Shown piece after piece: positions 1-17,460 of a stretch of 64,000 nucleotides of DNA. Under the pieces are notes generated by a model. The model saw only the letters and a program-made list of their open reading frames with translations, was not told the origin of the DNA and did not search any database. The stretch is from assembly GCF_014192575.1 (NCBI RefSeq), contig NZ_JACHYC010000014.1, positions 1 through 64,000 of the forward strand, in the 5' to 3' direction. A program made the position numbers and the translations under genes. Positions within the stretch are counted from its first letter, which is position 1, and each line of letters opens with the position of its first letter. The stretch is from Variovorax sp. Sphag1AA. Lineage in GTDB: Bacteria; Pseudomonadota; Gammaproteobacteria; Burkholderiales; Burkholderiaceae_C.

Positions 1-94
1 TCCGATCGCCATGGAAGAAGGTCTGCGCTTCGCGATCCGCGAAGGCGGCCGCACCGTGGGCTCGGGCGTCGTGGCCAAGATCCTCGACATCTGA
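1..94 (+). CDS. tuf: Elongation factor Tu, 3' end only
   Basis: The first 94 bases encode the last 30 residues of EF-Tu, the GTPase that delivers aminoacyl-tRNA to the ribosome. The visible C-terminus reads MEEGLRFAIREGGRTVGSG followed by VVAKILDI and a TGA stop, which is the near-invariant end of bacterial EF-Tu domain 3. The rest of the gene lies upstream of the window. The following tRNA-Trp, secE and nusG give the usual betaproteobacterial order, which supports the call. Confidence 0.95.
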   Translation, partial: PIAMEEGLRFAIREGGRTVGSGVVAKILDI

Positions 95-108
95 TTTAGG
101 AATCGCGG

Positions 109-184
109 AGGGGTATAGCTCAATTGGCAGAGCGTCGGTCTCCAAAACCGAAGGTTGTAGGTTCGATTCCTACTGCCCCTGCCA
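109..184 (+). tRNA. trnW: tRNA-Trp (CCA anticodon)
   Basis: A 76-nt cloverleaf with encoded CCA. The acceptor arm AGGGGTA pairs with TGCCCCT including one U·G pair, the anticodon loop CTCCAAA gives CCA, and the T-loop is TTCGATT. It lies 14 bases after the tuf stop and before secE, as in many proteobacteria. Confidence 0.97.
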
Positions 185-203
185 CCTGAGGGTGGTCCCG
201 AAA

Positions 204-228
204 AAGCCCGTCATGTCCTGACGGGCTT
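204..228 (+). terminator. Hairpin after tRNA-Trp
   Basis: A perfect 10-bp stem (204–213 with 219–228) encloses a 5-nt loop. There is no long T tract after it, so it may be a weak terminator or a processing hairpin between tRNA-Trp and secE. Confidence 0.4.
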
Positions 229-286
229 CGGCGTCTCAGAAGACGCATTGAAATGGAAGCTGAGAGGCTTCAGGAATAGTGCCCAG

Positions 287-670
287 ATGGCTTCTTCTCA
301 AATCGAAACCGTAAGCACCAGTGCTGACAAGGCCAAGTTGGCGACAGCCGTCGTCTTGGTCGTGGGTGCCATTGCTGCGTTCTATCTGCTGACTCGCCAG
401 GGTCCGGTGGTGCAGTGGGGTGCCTTGCTGGTGGGGCTTGCTGCTGCCGTGGGTGTATTTGCGAGTTCCGAGAGCGGTCGTCAGTTGTGGGCGTTCGGTC
501 GCGATTCGTGGCGTGAAGTCAAGAAGGTTGTCTGGCCGACTCGCAAAGAGGCGATCCAAATGACGGCGTACGTGTTTGCCTTTGTGGCAATCATGTCGAT
601 CTTCCTTTGGCTCACCGACAAGACGCTCGAATGGGTGTTTTTTGATCTCATTCTGGGCTGGAGAAAGTAA
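287..670 (+). CDS. secE: Preprotein translocase subunit SecE
   Basis: SecE is the small inner-membrane subunit that clamps SecY in the SecYEG protein-conducting channel. The 127-aa protein starting MASSQIETVSTSADK shows three hydrophobic segments (about residues 18–36, 42–58 and 94–114). Just before the last segment is the conserved amphipathic WREVKKVVWPTRKEA motif of all SecE proteins. An in-frame ATG at 248 would add 13 residues unlike SecE, so the ATG at 287 is preferred. It ends immediately before nusG (the ATG follows the TAA directly), so the two are co-transcribed. Confidence 0.95.
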   Translation: MASSQIETVSTSADKAKLATAVVLVVGAIAAFYLLTRQGPVVQWGALLVGLAAAVGVFASSESGRQLWAFGRDSWREVKKVVWPTRKEAIQMTAYVFAFVAIMSIFLWLTDKTLEWVFFDLILGWRK

Positions 671-1267
671 ATGACTGACGACGCCATCGACGTTGCGCCG
701 GAAGGCGGGCATGTGCTGGCCCCGGCCGCCAATCCCGATTTCCGCTGGTATGTGGTGCACGCGTACTCCGGAATGGAGAAGGCGGTGGAGCGGAACATCA
801 CGGAGCGGATTACACGCGCCGGGATGCAGGACAAGTTTGGCCGAATCCTGGTCCCGACCGAAGAGGTGGTCGAGGTCAAGAACGGGCAGAAGCGCACTAC
901 CGAGCGTCGGTTCTTCCCCGGTTACGTCCTGGTCGAAATGATCATGGACGACGAGAGCTGGCACCTCGTGAAGCACACGAACAAGGTGACGGGTTTCGTT
1001 GGGGGCGCGAAGAATCGCCCCGCTCCGATTTCGCAGAAGGAAGTCGAAGACATCGTCAGCCAGATGCAGCAGGGCACCGAGAAGCCGCGCCACAAGATCG
1101 AATTTGTCGTCGGCGAATTCGTGCGCGTCAAGGAAGGTCCTTTTACCGACTTCAACGGCACCGTCGAGGAAGTCAACTACGAAAAGAACAAGGTTCGCGT
1201 GTCGGTCATGATCTTCGGTCGTGCCACGCCGGTCGAACTCGAATTTGCGCAAGTCGAAAAGACTTGA
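671..1267 (+). CDS. nusG: Transcription termination/antitermination factor NusG
   Basis: NusG binds the clamp of RNA polymerase to suppress pausing and couples it to Rho or ribosomal S10. The 198-aa protein has an N-terminal NGN domain (WYVVHAYSGMEKAVERNI near residue 26, FFPGYVLVEM near 82) and a C-terminal KOW domain (about 140–195, FVVGEFVRVKEGPFTDFNGT). Length is slightly above the E. coli protein because of an N-terminal extension of about 20 residues. The ATG abuts the secE stop, so translation is probably coupled. Confidence 0.96.
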   Translation: MTDDAIDVAPEGGHVLAPAANPDFRWYVVHAYSGMEKAVERNITERITRAGMQDKFGRILVPTEEVVEVKNGQKRTTERRFFPGYVLVEMIMDDESWHLVKHTNKVTGFVGGAKNRPAPISQKEVEDIVSQMQQGTEKPRHKIEFVVGEFVRVKEGPFTDFNGTVEEVNYEKNKVRVSVMIFGRATPVELEFAQVEKT

Positions 1268-1279
1268 GTGCGAGAAAAC

Positions 1280-1308
1280 AAGGCCGGGTGACCTGGCCTT
1301 GAATTTTT
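1280..1308 (+). terminator. Terminator after nusG
   Basis: A 9-bp stem (1280–1288 with 1292–1300, one G·U pair) has a 3-nt loop and is followed by GAATTTTT. It separates secE–nusG from rplK and could act as a partial terminator. Confidence 0.6.
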
Positions 1309-1418
1309 GTGGTTCGCGTCCCTCCGACTCGGCGTGAATCTGGATTGAAGAGAGTCGTTAACCCCGGGGAGCCAAGGCCGAGAAGGCTAAGGCGCTAATA
1401 CCCGCAAGGAGAAAAAGC

Positions 1419-1850
1419 ATGGCGAAGAAAATCGTCGGCTTCATCAAGCTGCAAGTGCCAGCTGGTAAGGCCAATCCGTCGCCGCCGATCGGTCCCGCTC
1501 TGGGCCAGCGCGGTTTGAACATCATGGAGTTCTGCAAGGCGTTCAACGCGCAGACTCAAGGCGTTGAGCCGGGTCTGCCGCTGCCGGTGGTCATCACCGC
1601 GTTCGCCGACAAGAGCTTCACCTTCATCATCAAGACGCCGCCGGCGATCACGTTGATCAAGAAGGCGATCAAGCTCGAGAAGGGTTCCGCACGTCCGCAC
1701 ACGGACAAGGTCGGCAAGATCACGCGCGCACAGCTCGAAGAAATCGCCAAGACCAAGATGAAGGATCTGACCGCGGCCGACCTGGACGCAGCAGTCCGCA
1801 CCATTGCCGGTTCTGCCCGCTCGATGGGCGTGAATGTGGAGGGCGTGTAA
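1419..1850 (+). CDS. rplK: 50S ribosomal protein L11
   Basis: L11 forms the GTPase-associated centre with 23S rRNA and L10/L12. The 143-aa protein has the canonical length. It shows the N-terminal VGFIKLQVPAGKANPSPPIG motif with the invariant proline pair, and the C-terminal rRNA-binding TMKDLTAADLDAA-like segment ending GSARSMGVNVEG. A ribosome-binding site (AAGGAG) precedes the ATG. The stop codon is followed directly by the L1 start, so the two genes are translationally coupled. Confidence 0.97.
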   Translation: MAKKIVGFIKLQVPAGKANPSPPIGPALGQRGLNIMEFCKAFNAQTQGVEPGLPLPVVITAFADKSFTFIIKTPPAITLIKKAIKLEKGSARPHTDKVGKITRAQLEEIAKTKMKDLTAADLDAAVRTIAGSARSMGVNVEGV

Positions 1851-2549
1851 ATGGCCAAGATCACCAAGAAGCAAAAGGCCCTCGCAGGCAAGGTCGACAG
1901 CGGCAAGCTTTACGCGCTGGCTGACGCGCTCGGCATCGTGAAGGAAGCCGCTACCGCGAAGTTCGACGAGTCCATCGACGTTGCAGTGCAGCTCGGCATT
2001 GATGCCAAGAAGTCCGACCAGGTGGTGCGTGGCGCCGTCGTGATGCCGAACGGCACCGGCAAGACCAAGCGCGTGGCGGTGTTCGCACAGGGCGCCAAGG
2101 CTGAGGAAGCCAAGGCTGCCGGCGCCGACATCGTCGGCATGGACGACCTCGCCGCTCAGGTGAAGGCTGGTGACATGCCCTTTGACGTCGTGATCGCCGC
2201 TCCTGACGCGATGCGCGTCGTCGGTACCCTGGGTCAGATCCTCGGTCCGCGCGGCCTCATGCCGAACCCCAAGGTCGGCACTGTGACGCCGGACGTTGCT
2301 ACGGCTGTCAAGAACGCCAAGGCGGGTCAGGTGCAGTTCCGCGTCGACAAGGCCGGGATCATCCATGGTTCGATCGGCCGTCGCTCGTTCGACACCGACA
2401 AGCTGCAAGGCAACCTGTCCGCGCTGATTGAGGCGCTGGTCAAGGCCAAGCCGGCCTCGAGCAAGGGTGTGTACCTGCGCAAGGTGGCAGTGTCTTCGAC
2501 GATGGGTGTGGGTGTCCGCGTGGACACGCAGACCATCGCTCAAGGCTGA
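1851..2549 (+). CDS. rplA: 50S ribosomal protein L1
   Basis: L1 forms the mobile stalk near the ribosomal E site and in many bacteria represses its own operon by binding a target in the rplK leader. The 232-residue protein is typical in length. It carries the conserved GPRGLMPNPKVGTVTPDV loop near residues 130–147 and ends with SSTMGVGVRVDTQTI. Start codon and spacing (0 nt from rplK) are unambiguous. Confidence 0.97.
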   Translation: MAKITKKQKALAGKVDSGKLYALADALGIVKEAATAKFDESIDVAVQLGIDAKKSDQVVRGAVVMPNGTGKTKRVAVFAQGAKAEEAKAAGADIVGMDDLAAQVKAGDMPFDVVIAAPDAMRVVGTLGQILGPRGLMPNPKVGTVTPDVATAVKNAKAGQVQFRVDKAGIIHGSIGRRSFDTDKLQGNLSALIEALVKAKPASSKGVYLRKVAVSSTMGVGVRVDTQTIAQG

Positions 2550-2798
2550 TGTGAATTTGCCTGGCGGCCCGTCAAAAGGTCGCCGGGTGATGTGGTGGGT
2601 CGAAGCTGCTTCAGGCGGCTTCGGGCCATCCAAGACCGCTGGCGTACAGGATTGCCTGTACTTAATCGCTTCACTTGGTGTTGCGGCCAGCGCAGATGGC
2701 GACCCCGCTGCAAAGGAGCTAGTTTCCGGAACAGTTGGTCGCTGCATGAAGCGCGTTCCGAGACTTCGGTTAAGGGACGCATTGAAAAGGAGTAGACC
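2550..2798 (+). promoter_or_regulatory. L10 (rplJ) leader region
   Basis: The 249-base gap between rplA and rplJ is the usual place for the rplJL leader, where the L10–L12 complex binds to control its own translation, and for the rplJ promoter. The sequence is rich in short complementary segments and ends with AAAAGGAG just before the TTG start of rplJ. I did not derive the full fold, so the L10-leader call rests mainly on position. Confidence 0.6.
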
Positions 2799-3317
2799 TT
2801 GAGTCTGAATCGCAGTGAGAAAGAAGCGGTCATCAATGAAGTGACCAGCCTCGCCGCAAAAGCTCAAACGCTCGTGATGGCGGAATACCGTGGCATCACG
2901 GTCGCCGATATGACCAAACTGCGCACCGAAGCGCGCAGCAAGGGTGTGAGCCTCAGCGTGTTGAAGAACACGCTGGCCCGCCGTGCTGTCGCCGGTAGCT
3001 CGTTTGAGGTCGTCGGCGACCAGATGACCGGCCCGCTGATCTATGGCTTCTCCGAAGACGCTGTGGCTGCCGCGAAGGTGGTGGCCGATTTCGCGAAGAC
3101 CAACGACAAGTTGGTCATCCGCGGCGGCGCATTCGGTGGCAAGGCCCTGGATGTCGAAGGCGTTAAGCAACTGGCCAACATTCCTACGAAGGAAGTGTTG
3201 CTGGCACAGCTGCTGGGCTTGATGCAATCCCCGATCTCGCGCACGGCCCGTGTCCTGGCCGCGCTCGCCGAGAAGCGTGGTGGTGGCGAAGCCCCGGCCG
3301 AGGCTCAAGCCGCTTAA
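2799..3317 (+). CDS. rplJ: 50S ribosomal protein L10
   Basis: L10 anchors the L7/L12 dimers to the ribosome at the base of the stalk. The 172-aa product begins MSLNRSEKEAVINEV and has the family signature MAEYRGITVADMTKLR near residue 27. The C-terminus is the alanine-rich helix that binds L12. Translation starts at TTG with a strong AAGGAG upstream; a TTG start fits a feedback-regulated ribosomal gene. Confidence 0.96.
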   Translation: MSLNRSEKEAVINEVTSLAAKAQTLVMAEYRGITVADMTKLRTEARSKGVSLSVLKNTLARRAVAGSSFEVVGDQMTGPLIYGFSEDAVAAAKVVADFAKTNDKLVIRGGAFGGKALDVEGVKQLANIPTKEVLLAQLLGLMQSPISRTARVLAALAEKRGGGEAPAEAQAA

Positions 3318-3360
3318 GGCTTGACTTTGAAATATTCAACCCAATTGTTAGGAAACAAAA

Positions 3361-3735
<375 letters not shown>

Positions 3736-3745
3736 TTCAGTCATC

Positions 3746-3779
3746 CTGGAGGGCTGGAGTGTGCCGCAAGGCCCTCCAG
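3746..3779 (+). terminator. Attenuating hairpin after rplL
   Basis: A perfect 9-bp GC-rich stem (3746–3754 with 3771–3779) has a 16-nt loop and is followed by CCTTTGCC rather than a run of T. It sits where enterobacteria have the partial terminator that lets only part of rplL transcription continue into rpoB. Function here is inferred from position. Confidence 0.55.
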
Positions 3780-3984
3780 CCTTTGCCGCTTTCAGAGCGC
3801 ACCCAAAAGCCGCCTCTTTTCAGCGTTTTTTGAGTGTCTTCTGACCCCGACTACAGAAGACCCCTTGGTTCGGGTGATGTGCAACGCATCACTGTCCGCC
3901 AACGGCTGGTAGTGGCCAGCCGCCAAGCAGTGGCGCGAAAGCGCTGCTGACAAGTCGCTGAAGATCTCAAGCACCGGAGCTCTC
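3780..3984 (+). promoter_or_regulatory. Structured rpoB leader
   Basis: This non-coding stretch between the rplL hairpin and rpoB contains a 9-bp stem capped by a GAAA tetraloop (3928–3949, two wobble pairs) and a smaller hairpin around 3904–3921 (GGCTGG with CCAGCC). Such structure suggests a processed or regulated leader for rpoBC. No promoter can be assigned confidently. Confidence 0.45.
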
Positions 3985-8109
<4,125 letters not shown>

Positions 8110-8129
8110 TTGGAAGGGGATAGAGACTT

Positions 8130-12368
<4,239 letters not shown>

Positions 12369-12406
12369 GCGGTAGTAGCATCGCCGGTCATGACCGGTCC
12401 CCAACT

Positions 12407-12440
12407 GCCCCCTTTCCGCCCGCGGATCGGGGGCTTTTTA
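12407..12440 (+). terminator. Intrinsic terminator of the rpoBC operon
   Basis: A 6-bp GCCCCC/GGGGGC stem (12407–12412 with 12429–12434) is followed by TTTTTA, a standard Rho-independent terminator. A 14-bp perfect palindrome (12384–12397, CCGGTCATGACCGG) lies between the rpoC stop and this site. Confidence 0.8.
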
Positions 12441-12455
12441 TTGGGCGTGCGCTGA

Positions 12456-13046
12456 ATGCCGGAAGTGCCTGAATCCTTGCCGTACTGGATTGCCGGCGCC
12501 ATCGCGCTGTTCTGGTTCGTGGGCGCCTACAACCGCCTGATGCGCCTGCGTTCGGCCGCGCTTCAAGCGTACGCGATGCTCGATGCAGCGCTGGTACGGC
12601 AACTCGATTTCGTTCTTGCACGCGTGGCCAAGGACGAGCCGTCCGCCACGCCGCTCGAGTCGCCGAGCGCGTCTGTGCAGGCTGCCGCGAACCAACTCTC
12701 GACCCTGCTCGCAGCGACGCGTCTTCGGCCATTGAATCCCGCGGGCGTGGCGGCGATGGGCACGGCGATGCACGTCATGCTTGCGGCGTGGCAGAGCCTC
12801 CACCCCGATGCGGTCGTCAGCTTCGACGCCGACGGAACCCTGTCCCGGCCGGCGCCACTCGAGGGCCTCCCGGACGGTGCGGAAATCTCGCAACCCATCG
12901 CCTGGCCGGAACCGTCCGCCGCTGCCGAGATGGCCCGCGGGCACTTCAATCTTGCTGTGGCCCAGTACAACGCCGCGATCGCCGAATTTCCGGCGGTGCT
13001 GGTGGCGTGGATCATGCAGATCAAGCCGGCGGCACCGCTGCGCTGA
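12456..13046 (+). CDS. LemA-like membrane-anchored protein
   Basis: A 196-aa protein of uncertain role. Residues 8–23 form one membrane segment, followed by YNRLMRLRSAALQAYAMLDAALVRQLDFV, which resembles the LemA-family start (a YNxL..R motif and a coil with a variable number of helices). The C-terminal part, HFNLAVAQYNAAIAEFPAVL, resembles the second conserved LemA helix. The middle is shorter and more variable than in classical LemA. LemA proteins have no firmly known activity. The gene ends 12 bases before rsmB and may be co-transcribed with it. Confidence 0.6.
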   Translation: MPEVPESLPYWIAGAIALFWFVGAYNRLMRLRSAALQAYAMLDAALVRQLDFVLARVAKDEPSATPLESPSASVQAAANQLSTLLAATRLRPLNPAGVAAMGTAMHVMLAAWQSLHPDAVVSFDADGTLSRPAPLEGLPDGAEISQPIAWPEPSAAAEMARGHFNLAVAQYNAAIAEFPAVLVAWIMQIKPAAPLR

Positions 13047-13058
13047 TTCCAGTGTTGC

Positions 13059-14444
13059 GTGGCTGACGCATCACACATTTACCATCGACCCGATTTGCCA
13101 GACCTTTCCCATCCCAATTCTGTTTCGCCGCCTCTTTGGCGCCAGTTGCAACTGACCGCCGCTGCGTTGGCCTCGATCCGCGCGGGGGCTTCGGGCTCCG
13201 TGGCGTTCGAAGCCGTGGAGCCGTCGCTGCGGCCGGGCGTCCAGGCCCTCGGCTTCCAGGCGCTGCGCTGGCTTGGCCGTGCGGAGGCCTTGCGGCGCCA
13301 ACTCGCCAAGCGCACGCCCCCGCCGGCGGCGGATGCGTTGCTGTGCACGGCGCTCGCACTGGCGTGGGACCCGCAGCGTTCGCCTTATGAGCCGTTCACC
13401 CTGGTTGACCAGGCCGTTGAAGCTGCGAAGCGCAATCCCGAAACCCGCGCGCAGGCGAGCTTCATCAATGCATGTCTGCGGCGATTTCTGCGGGATCGTG
13501 AAGAGCTGATCGCGACAACGGATCGCGAGCCCGTCGCGCAGTGGAACCACCCGCGCTGGTGGATCGAGCGCCTCAAGCGCGACCATCCCCGCGAATGGCA
13601 GCGGGTGCTCACTGCAGACAATTCGCAGGCGCCGATGACCCTTCGCGTCAACCTTCGCCACGGCAGCGTCAATCGCTACCTTGAGGAATTGAGCGCCGCC
13701 GGCTTGAGCGGCTCCCCGGTTGGCGAAAGCGGCATTCAACTGGCGCGTGCCCGGCCGGTGCAACAACTCCCTGGCTTTGCCGACGGCGAATGCTCGGTGC
13801 AGGACGCCGCCGCCCAGATTGCCGCGCCGCTGCTGTTGACGGGTCTTCGGGCCGGCGGCGCGCCCCTGCGCGTGTTGGATGCCTGCGCGGCACCTGGCGG
13901 GAAGACGGCGCACCTTCTTGAAACGGCGGCTCCGGGCGGAGTCGAAGTCACGGCGCTCGAGGTCGATGCCGTGCGGAGCCGGCGGATCGGCGAAACGCTT
14001 TCAAGGCTCGGAATGACCGCCAACGTCGTCGTGGCGGACGCCTCCCGCCCCGCCGAGTGGTGGGATGGCAAACCCTTCGACGCCATCCTGCTCGATGCGC
14101 CGTGCACCGCATCCGGCATCGTCCGGCGGCACCCGGACGTTCGATGGCTTCGCCGCGAGAGCGACATCGAGCAACTTGCGTTGGAGCAGGCCATGCTGCT
14201 ACAGGCACTCTGGCCCCTGGTTCGACCAGGCGGTCGCCTCCTGTATTGCACCTGCTCGGTGTTCAAGGAAGAGGGTGCGCACCAGATTGAGGCGTTCTTT
14301 GCACGCAACACCGACGCCCGTTTACTGCCCTCGCCGGGTCATTTGCTGCCGCAAATCGGGGTAAACGCGCGTGCCGTCCCGGACAATCCGTTGGGTGATC
14401 ACGACGGTTTCTTCTACGCCCTGCTGGAGAAGCAGACGGGCTGA
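13059..14444 (+). CDS. rsmB: 16S rRNA (cytosine-967-C5)-methyltransferase RsmB
   Basis: RsmB methylates C967 of 16S rRNA using S-adenosylmethionine. The 461-aa protein has an N-terminal NusB-like RNA-binding domain (about 25–170), then the Rossmann methyltransferase with the SAM motif VLDACAAPGGKTAHLLE. The two family cysteines are visible in LDAPCTASGIVRRHPD (catalytic loop) and YCTCSVFKEE. Length is slightly above E. coli RsmB (429 aa). The start is GTG at 13059; no nearer ATG fits the family N-terminus. Confidence 0.92.
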   Translation: MADASHIYHRPDLPDLSHPNSVSPPLWRQLQLTAAALASIRAGASGSVAFEAVEPSLRPGVQALGFQALRWLGRAEALRRQLAKRTPPPAADALLCTALALAWDPQRSPYEPFTLVDQAVEAAKRNPETRAQASFINACLRRFLRDREELIATTDREPVAQWNHPRWWIERLKRDHPREWQRVLTADNSQAPMTLRVNLRHGSVNRYLEELSAAGLSGSPVGESGIQLARARPVQQLPGFADGECSVQDAAAQIAAPLLLTGLRAGGAPLRVLDACAAPGGKTAHLLETAAPGGVEVTALEVDAVRSRRIGETLSRLGMTANVVVADASRPAEWWDGKPFDAILLDAPCTASGIVRRHPDVRWLRRESDIEQLALEQAMLLQALWPLVRPGGRLLYCTCSVFKEEGAHQIEAFFARNTDARLLPSPGHLLPQIGVNARAVPDNPLGDHDGFFYALLEKQTG

Positions 14445-14463
14445 CCGATCCTTCCCGGCCCGG

Positions 14464-15066
14464 TTGGCCGCGCTGCTGGTGCTCGTCTGCTGGTGCCTCG
14501 CATGGTTCCCCGGCGCCGCCAAGGCTGACACGCACGGCGCTTCCGTCACCCAGATGCGCCTCGAACAGGCGGACGACGGGATCTACCTTACCGCCCAGGT
14601 CCAGTTCGAACTGCCTACGCTGGTCGAAGAGGTGCTCGAGAAGGGCATTGCGATCTACTTCGTCGCCGAGGCAGAGGTCTACCGCGAACGCTGGTATTGG
14701 ACAGACCTTAAAGTGGCACAAGCCGTGCGGCACATGCGACTTGCCTACCAGCCGCTCAGCCGGCGGTGGCGTCTCAACGTGTCGCCCGTGCCCATCACCA
14801 ACGCCGGGTTCGGCGTTTCGCTGAACCAGAACTTCGAGACCCTCGCCGACGCCCTCGATGGGGTGCGGCGGGTCGGCAGGATGCGGCTCGGCGATCTCTC
14901 CGATATCGGCGATGCGGCAGATCATCCGGTGACGTTCCGCTTCCGCCTCGACACCTCGCAACTGCCGCGGCCGTTCCAGTTCCAGATCGGTGGCCTCGGC
15001 GGCCAGCCCGACTGGAACATCTCCATCGAGAAAAGCGCCCGCTTGCCGCTGGAGAAGGCGAAGTGA
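14464..15066 (+). CDS. DUF4390 exported protein
   Basis: A protein of about 200 residues with an N-terminal export signal (LAALLVLVCWCLAWFPGAAKA, cleavage probably after AKA), then a domain resembling DUF4390: QMRLEQADDGIYLTAQVQFEL and ERWYWTDLKVAQAVRHMRLAYQPLSRRWRL. Such proteins sit between rsmB and an NtrY-like kinase in many betaproteobacteria, but no activity is known. The start is uncertain: TTG at 14464 gives a clean signal peptide, while the in-frame ATG at 14371 would run through the end of rsmB with unlikely residues. The stop overlaps the kinase start. Confidence 0.75.
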   Translation: MAALLVLVCWCLAWFPGAAKADTHGASVTQMRLEQADDGIYLTAQVQFELPTLVEEVLEKGIAIYFVAEAEVYRERWYWTDLKVAQAVRHMRLAYQPLSRRWRLNVSPVPITNAGFGVSLNQNFETLADALDGVRRVGRMRLGDLSDIGDAADHPVTFRFRLDTSQLPRPFQFQIGGLGGQPDWNISIEKSARLPLEKAK

Positions 15067-17387
15067 GCATTGCATCGCGCGGCGGCTCCAAGTCGCCGGC
15101 GGCGCGGCGTTCGCGCGCGGTTCGCTGGGCCATCGGCGTCGGTGCGGCGATGGTCACGGCCATCGGCCTGGTGCTGATGTTCCTTCTCGCGCAGGCGACC
15201 AACAACCGCGCGTTCTACGAGCGCAACTACGAGCGACTGCTCGGCATCAACGTGGTCGTCGCGGTGGTGCTGATCCTCGTGATCGGGTGGGTCGCCTACC
15301 GGCTGCTCAGCCGGCTCCGCCAAGGCAAGTTCGGCAGCCGCTTGCTGGTCAAGCTGGCCGCCATCTTCGCGCTGGTGGGCGTGGTGCCGGGCGTGCTGGT
15401 GTATGTCGTGTCCTACCAATTCGTCGCGCGGTCCATCGAGAGCTGGTTCGACGTGAAGGTGGAGGGCGCGCTCGATGCGGGCCTCAACCTCGGGCGCGCC
15501 ACGCTGGACTCGCTGTCCGAAGACCTCATGAACAAGACGAAGGCAGCTGGTGGGCAGCTCGCCAATGTCTCCGACGCCGGCGCCGGCCTCGTACTGGAGC
15601 GGATTCGCGACCAGTTGGGCGCCACCGATGTCGTGTTGTGGTCGAGCAGCGGGCAACTCATTGCCGGGGCGGGTACCTCGCGCTTTCAGCTCAGTCCGGA
15701 GCGACCTACGTCGCAACAACTGAGGCAGGTGCGCGCAGACCGCGCCATCGCGCACATCGAGGGACTGGACGAAATCCCCGCGCCCGGCGCCGCTACGCCG
15801 CCGCCAGCGAGCGTCCGCGCGATCGCACTGGTACAGCGGCAGGGCTTCGAATTCAATACCGAGCCCCGTTTCCTGCAGGTGACGCAGCCGCTGCCGGCCG
15901 CAGTCGTCGCCAACGCCCTGGCGGTGCAGGAGGCCAATCGCGAGTACCAGGAAAGAGCACTCGCTCGCGAGGGCCTCCGCCGGATGTACATCGGCACGCT
16001 GACGCTGACCCTCTTTCTGGCGGTGTTCGGCGCGGTGCTCCTGGCTGTGCTCTTCGGAAACCAGCTCGCCCGTCCCCTGCTGGTGCTGGCCGACGGCGTG
16101 CGCCAGGTGGCGGGCGGCGATCTGCGTCCGACGGCTGTGTTGCAAGGCAAGGATGAACTCGGCGGCCTCACCCGTTCGTTCGCCGTGATGACGCAGCAAC
16201 TGGCCGAAGCGCGCGGCGCGGTCGAGAAGACCATGGGCGAGCTGGATGCCGCCCGGTCCAATCTGCAGACCATCCTCGACAACCTGACCTCCGGCGTGAT
16301 CGTGCTCCATGCGGACGGCGTGATCGCTTCGACCAACCCGGGCGCCACGCGCGTCCTGCGCGCGCCGCTCGCTGCGTACGAGGGCCAGCACCTCTCCGAC
16401 GTGCCGGGCCTTTCCGACTTCGCGCAGAGCGTGCAGCAGCAGTTCGATGACTTCGAGGTCGAGCGCCTGCAGCACGGCCTCGACCACTGGCAGCACGCAT
16501 TCGAGCTGCATTCCGCCGGCGATGCGGTGGTGGAGGACACGATCAACATCGTTGCCCGCGGTGCCGAACTGCCGGGGGCGACCCGGCTGCTGGTGTTCGA
16601 CGACATTTCAGAAATCGTCTCTGCGCAGCGCGCGCAGGCTTGGGGCGAAGTCGCGCGACGACTCGCGCACGAGATCAAGAACCCGCTGACCCCGATCCAG
16701 CTCTCGGCCGAACGGCTCGAGATGAAGCTCTCCGGCAAGGTTGGCGCCCCCGAGCAAACGGTGCTGACCAAGTCCGTCAAGACCATCGTCGACCAGGTCG
16801 ATGCCATGAAGCGGCTCGTCAATGAATTCCGCGACTACGCCCGCTTGCCGGCAGCGGACCTGAAGGCCGTGGACCTCAATGCGCTGGTGACAGACATCCT
16901 TCATCTCTATCCGGCCGAGAACGCTTCGGTGGCCTTGCGGCCGGAACTGGACGAACGCTGCCCACCGATCCGTGCCGATGCGCAGCAGATCCGGCAAGTC
17001 ATCCACAACCTTCTGCAGAACGCCCAGGATGCGGCGGAGGCCAATGCCAGTCGGACCGGTCATGCCGGCGAGGTCACCATCCGGACCAGGCTCGCGGAAT
17101 CTGGCCAGCGCGTTCGTCTGACAGTGCAGGACAGCGGTGCAGGCTTCGCGGAGCACATCCTCAAGCGCGCGTTCGAGCCGTACGTCACGACCAAGGCGAA
17201 GGGCACCGGCCTGGGCCTCGCGGTCGTCAAGAAGATTGCCGACGAGCACGGCGCGCGCATCGAACTTTCGAATCGTGTCGTCGATGGGGCTGTGGTTGGT
17301 GCACAAGTCTCGTTATCATTCGCGCTTGCAGGGGGGCCGCAGGGAGCGGTTGCTCACACAGAAGATTCGAAGTCATCCGCGATCTGA
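15063..17387 (+). CDS. NtrY-like membrane sensor histidine kinase
   Basis: A 774-aa sensor kinase starting at a GTG that overlaps the previous stop (GTGA). Visible parts are three N-terminal membrane helices in the first 120 residues, a periplasmic region, and a further helix near 315–340. HAMP (ending near DLRPTAVLQGKDELGGL), PAS (ILDNLTSGVIVLHADGVI) and HisKA with phospho-acceptor H near residue 536 (RRLAHEIKNPLTPIQLSAERL) follow, then the ATPase (NLLQNAQDAAE, DSGAGF, GTGLGLAVVKK). The order matches NtrY, which senses nitrogen-related or redox signals in alphaproteobacteria; the signal in this group is not established. It pairs with the next gene. Confidence 0.88.
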   Translation: MSIASRGGSKSPAARRSRAVRWAIGVGAAMVTAIGLVLMFLLAQATNNRAFYERNYERLLGINVVVAVVLILVIGWVAYRLLSRLRQGKFGSRLLVKLAAIFALVGVVPGVLVYVVSYQFVARSIESWFDVKVEGALDAGLNLGRATLDSLSEDLMNKTKAAGGQLANVSDAGAGLVLERIRDQLGATDVVLWSSSGQLIAGAGTSRFQLSPERPTSQQLRQVRADRAIAHIEGLDEIPAPGAATPPPASVRAIALVQRQGFEFNTEPRFLQVTQPLPAAVVANALAVQEANREYQERALAREGLRRMYIGTLTLTLFLAVFGAVLLAVLFGNQLARPLLVLADGVRQVAGGDLRPTAVLQGKDELGGLTRSFAVMTQQLAEARGAVEKTMGELDAARSNLQTILDNLTSGVIVLHADGVIASTNPGATRVLRAPLAAYEGQHLSDVPGLSDFAQSVQQQFDDFEVERLQHGLDHWQHAFELHSAGDAVVEDTINIVARGAELPGATRLLVFDDISEIVSAQRAQAWGEVARRLAHEIKNPLTPIQLSAERLEMKLSGKVGAPEQTVLTKSVKTIVDQVDAMKRLVNEFRDYARLPAADLKAVDLNALVTDILHLYPAENASVALRPELDERCPPIRADAQQIRQVIHNLLQNAQDAAEANASRTGHAGEVTIRTRLAESGQRVRLTVQDSGAGFAEHILKRAFEPYVTTKAKGTGLGLAVVKKIADEHGARIELSNRVVDGAVVGAQVSLSFALAGGPQGAVAHTEDSKSSAI

Positions 17388-17460
17388 GCACCAGGCGATC
17401 ATTCGCACAGGCCTTCGGCACATCACTAACTAGACAAACATCGGCGCACACCTCAAAGAC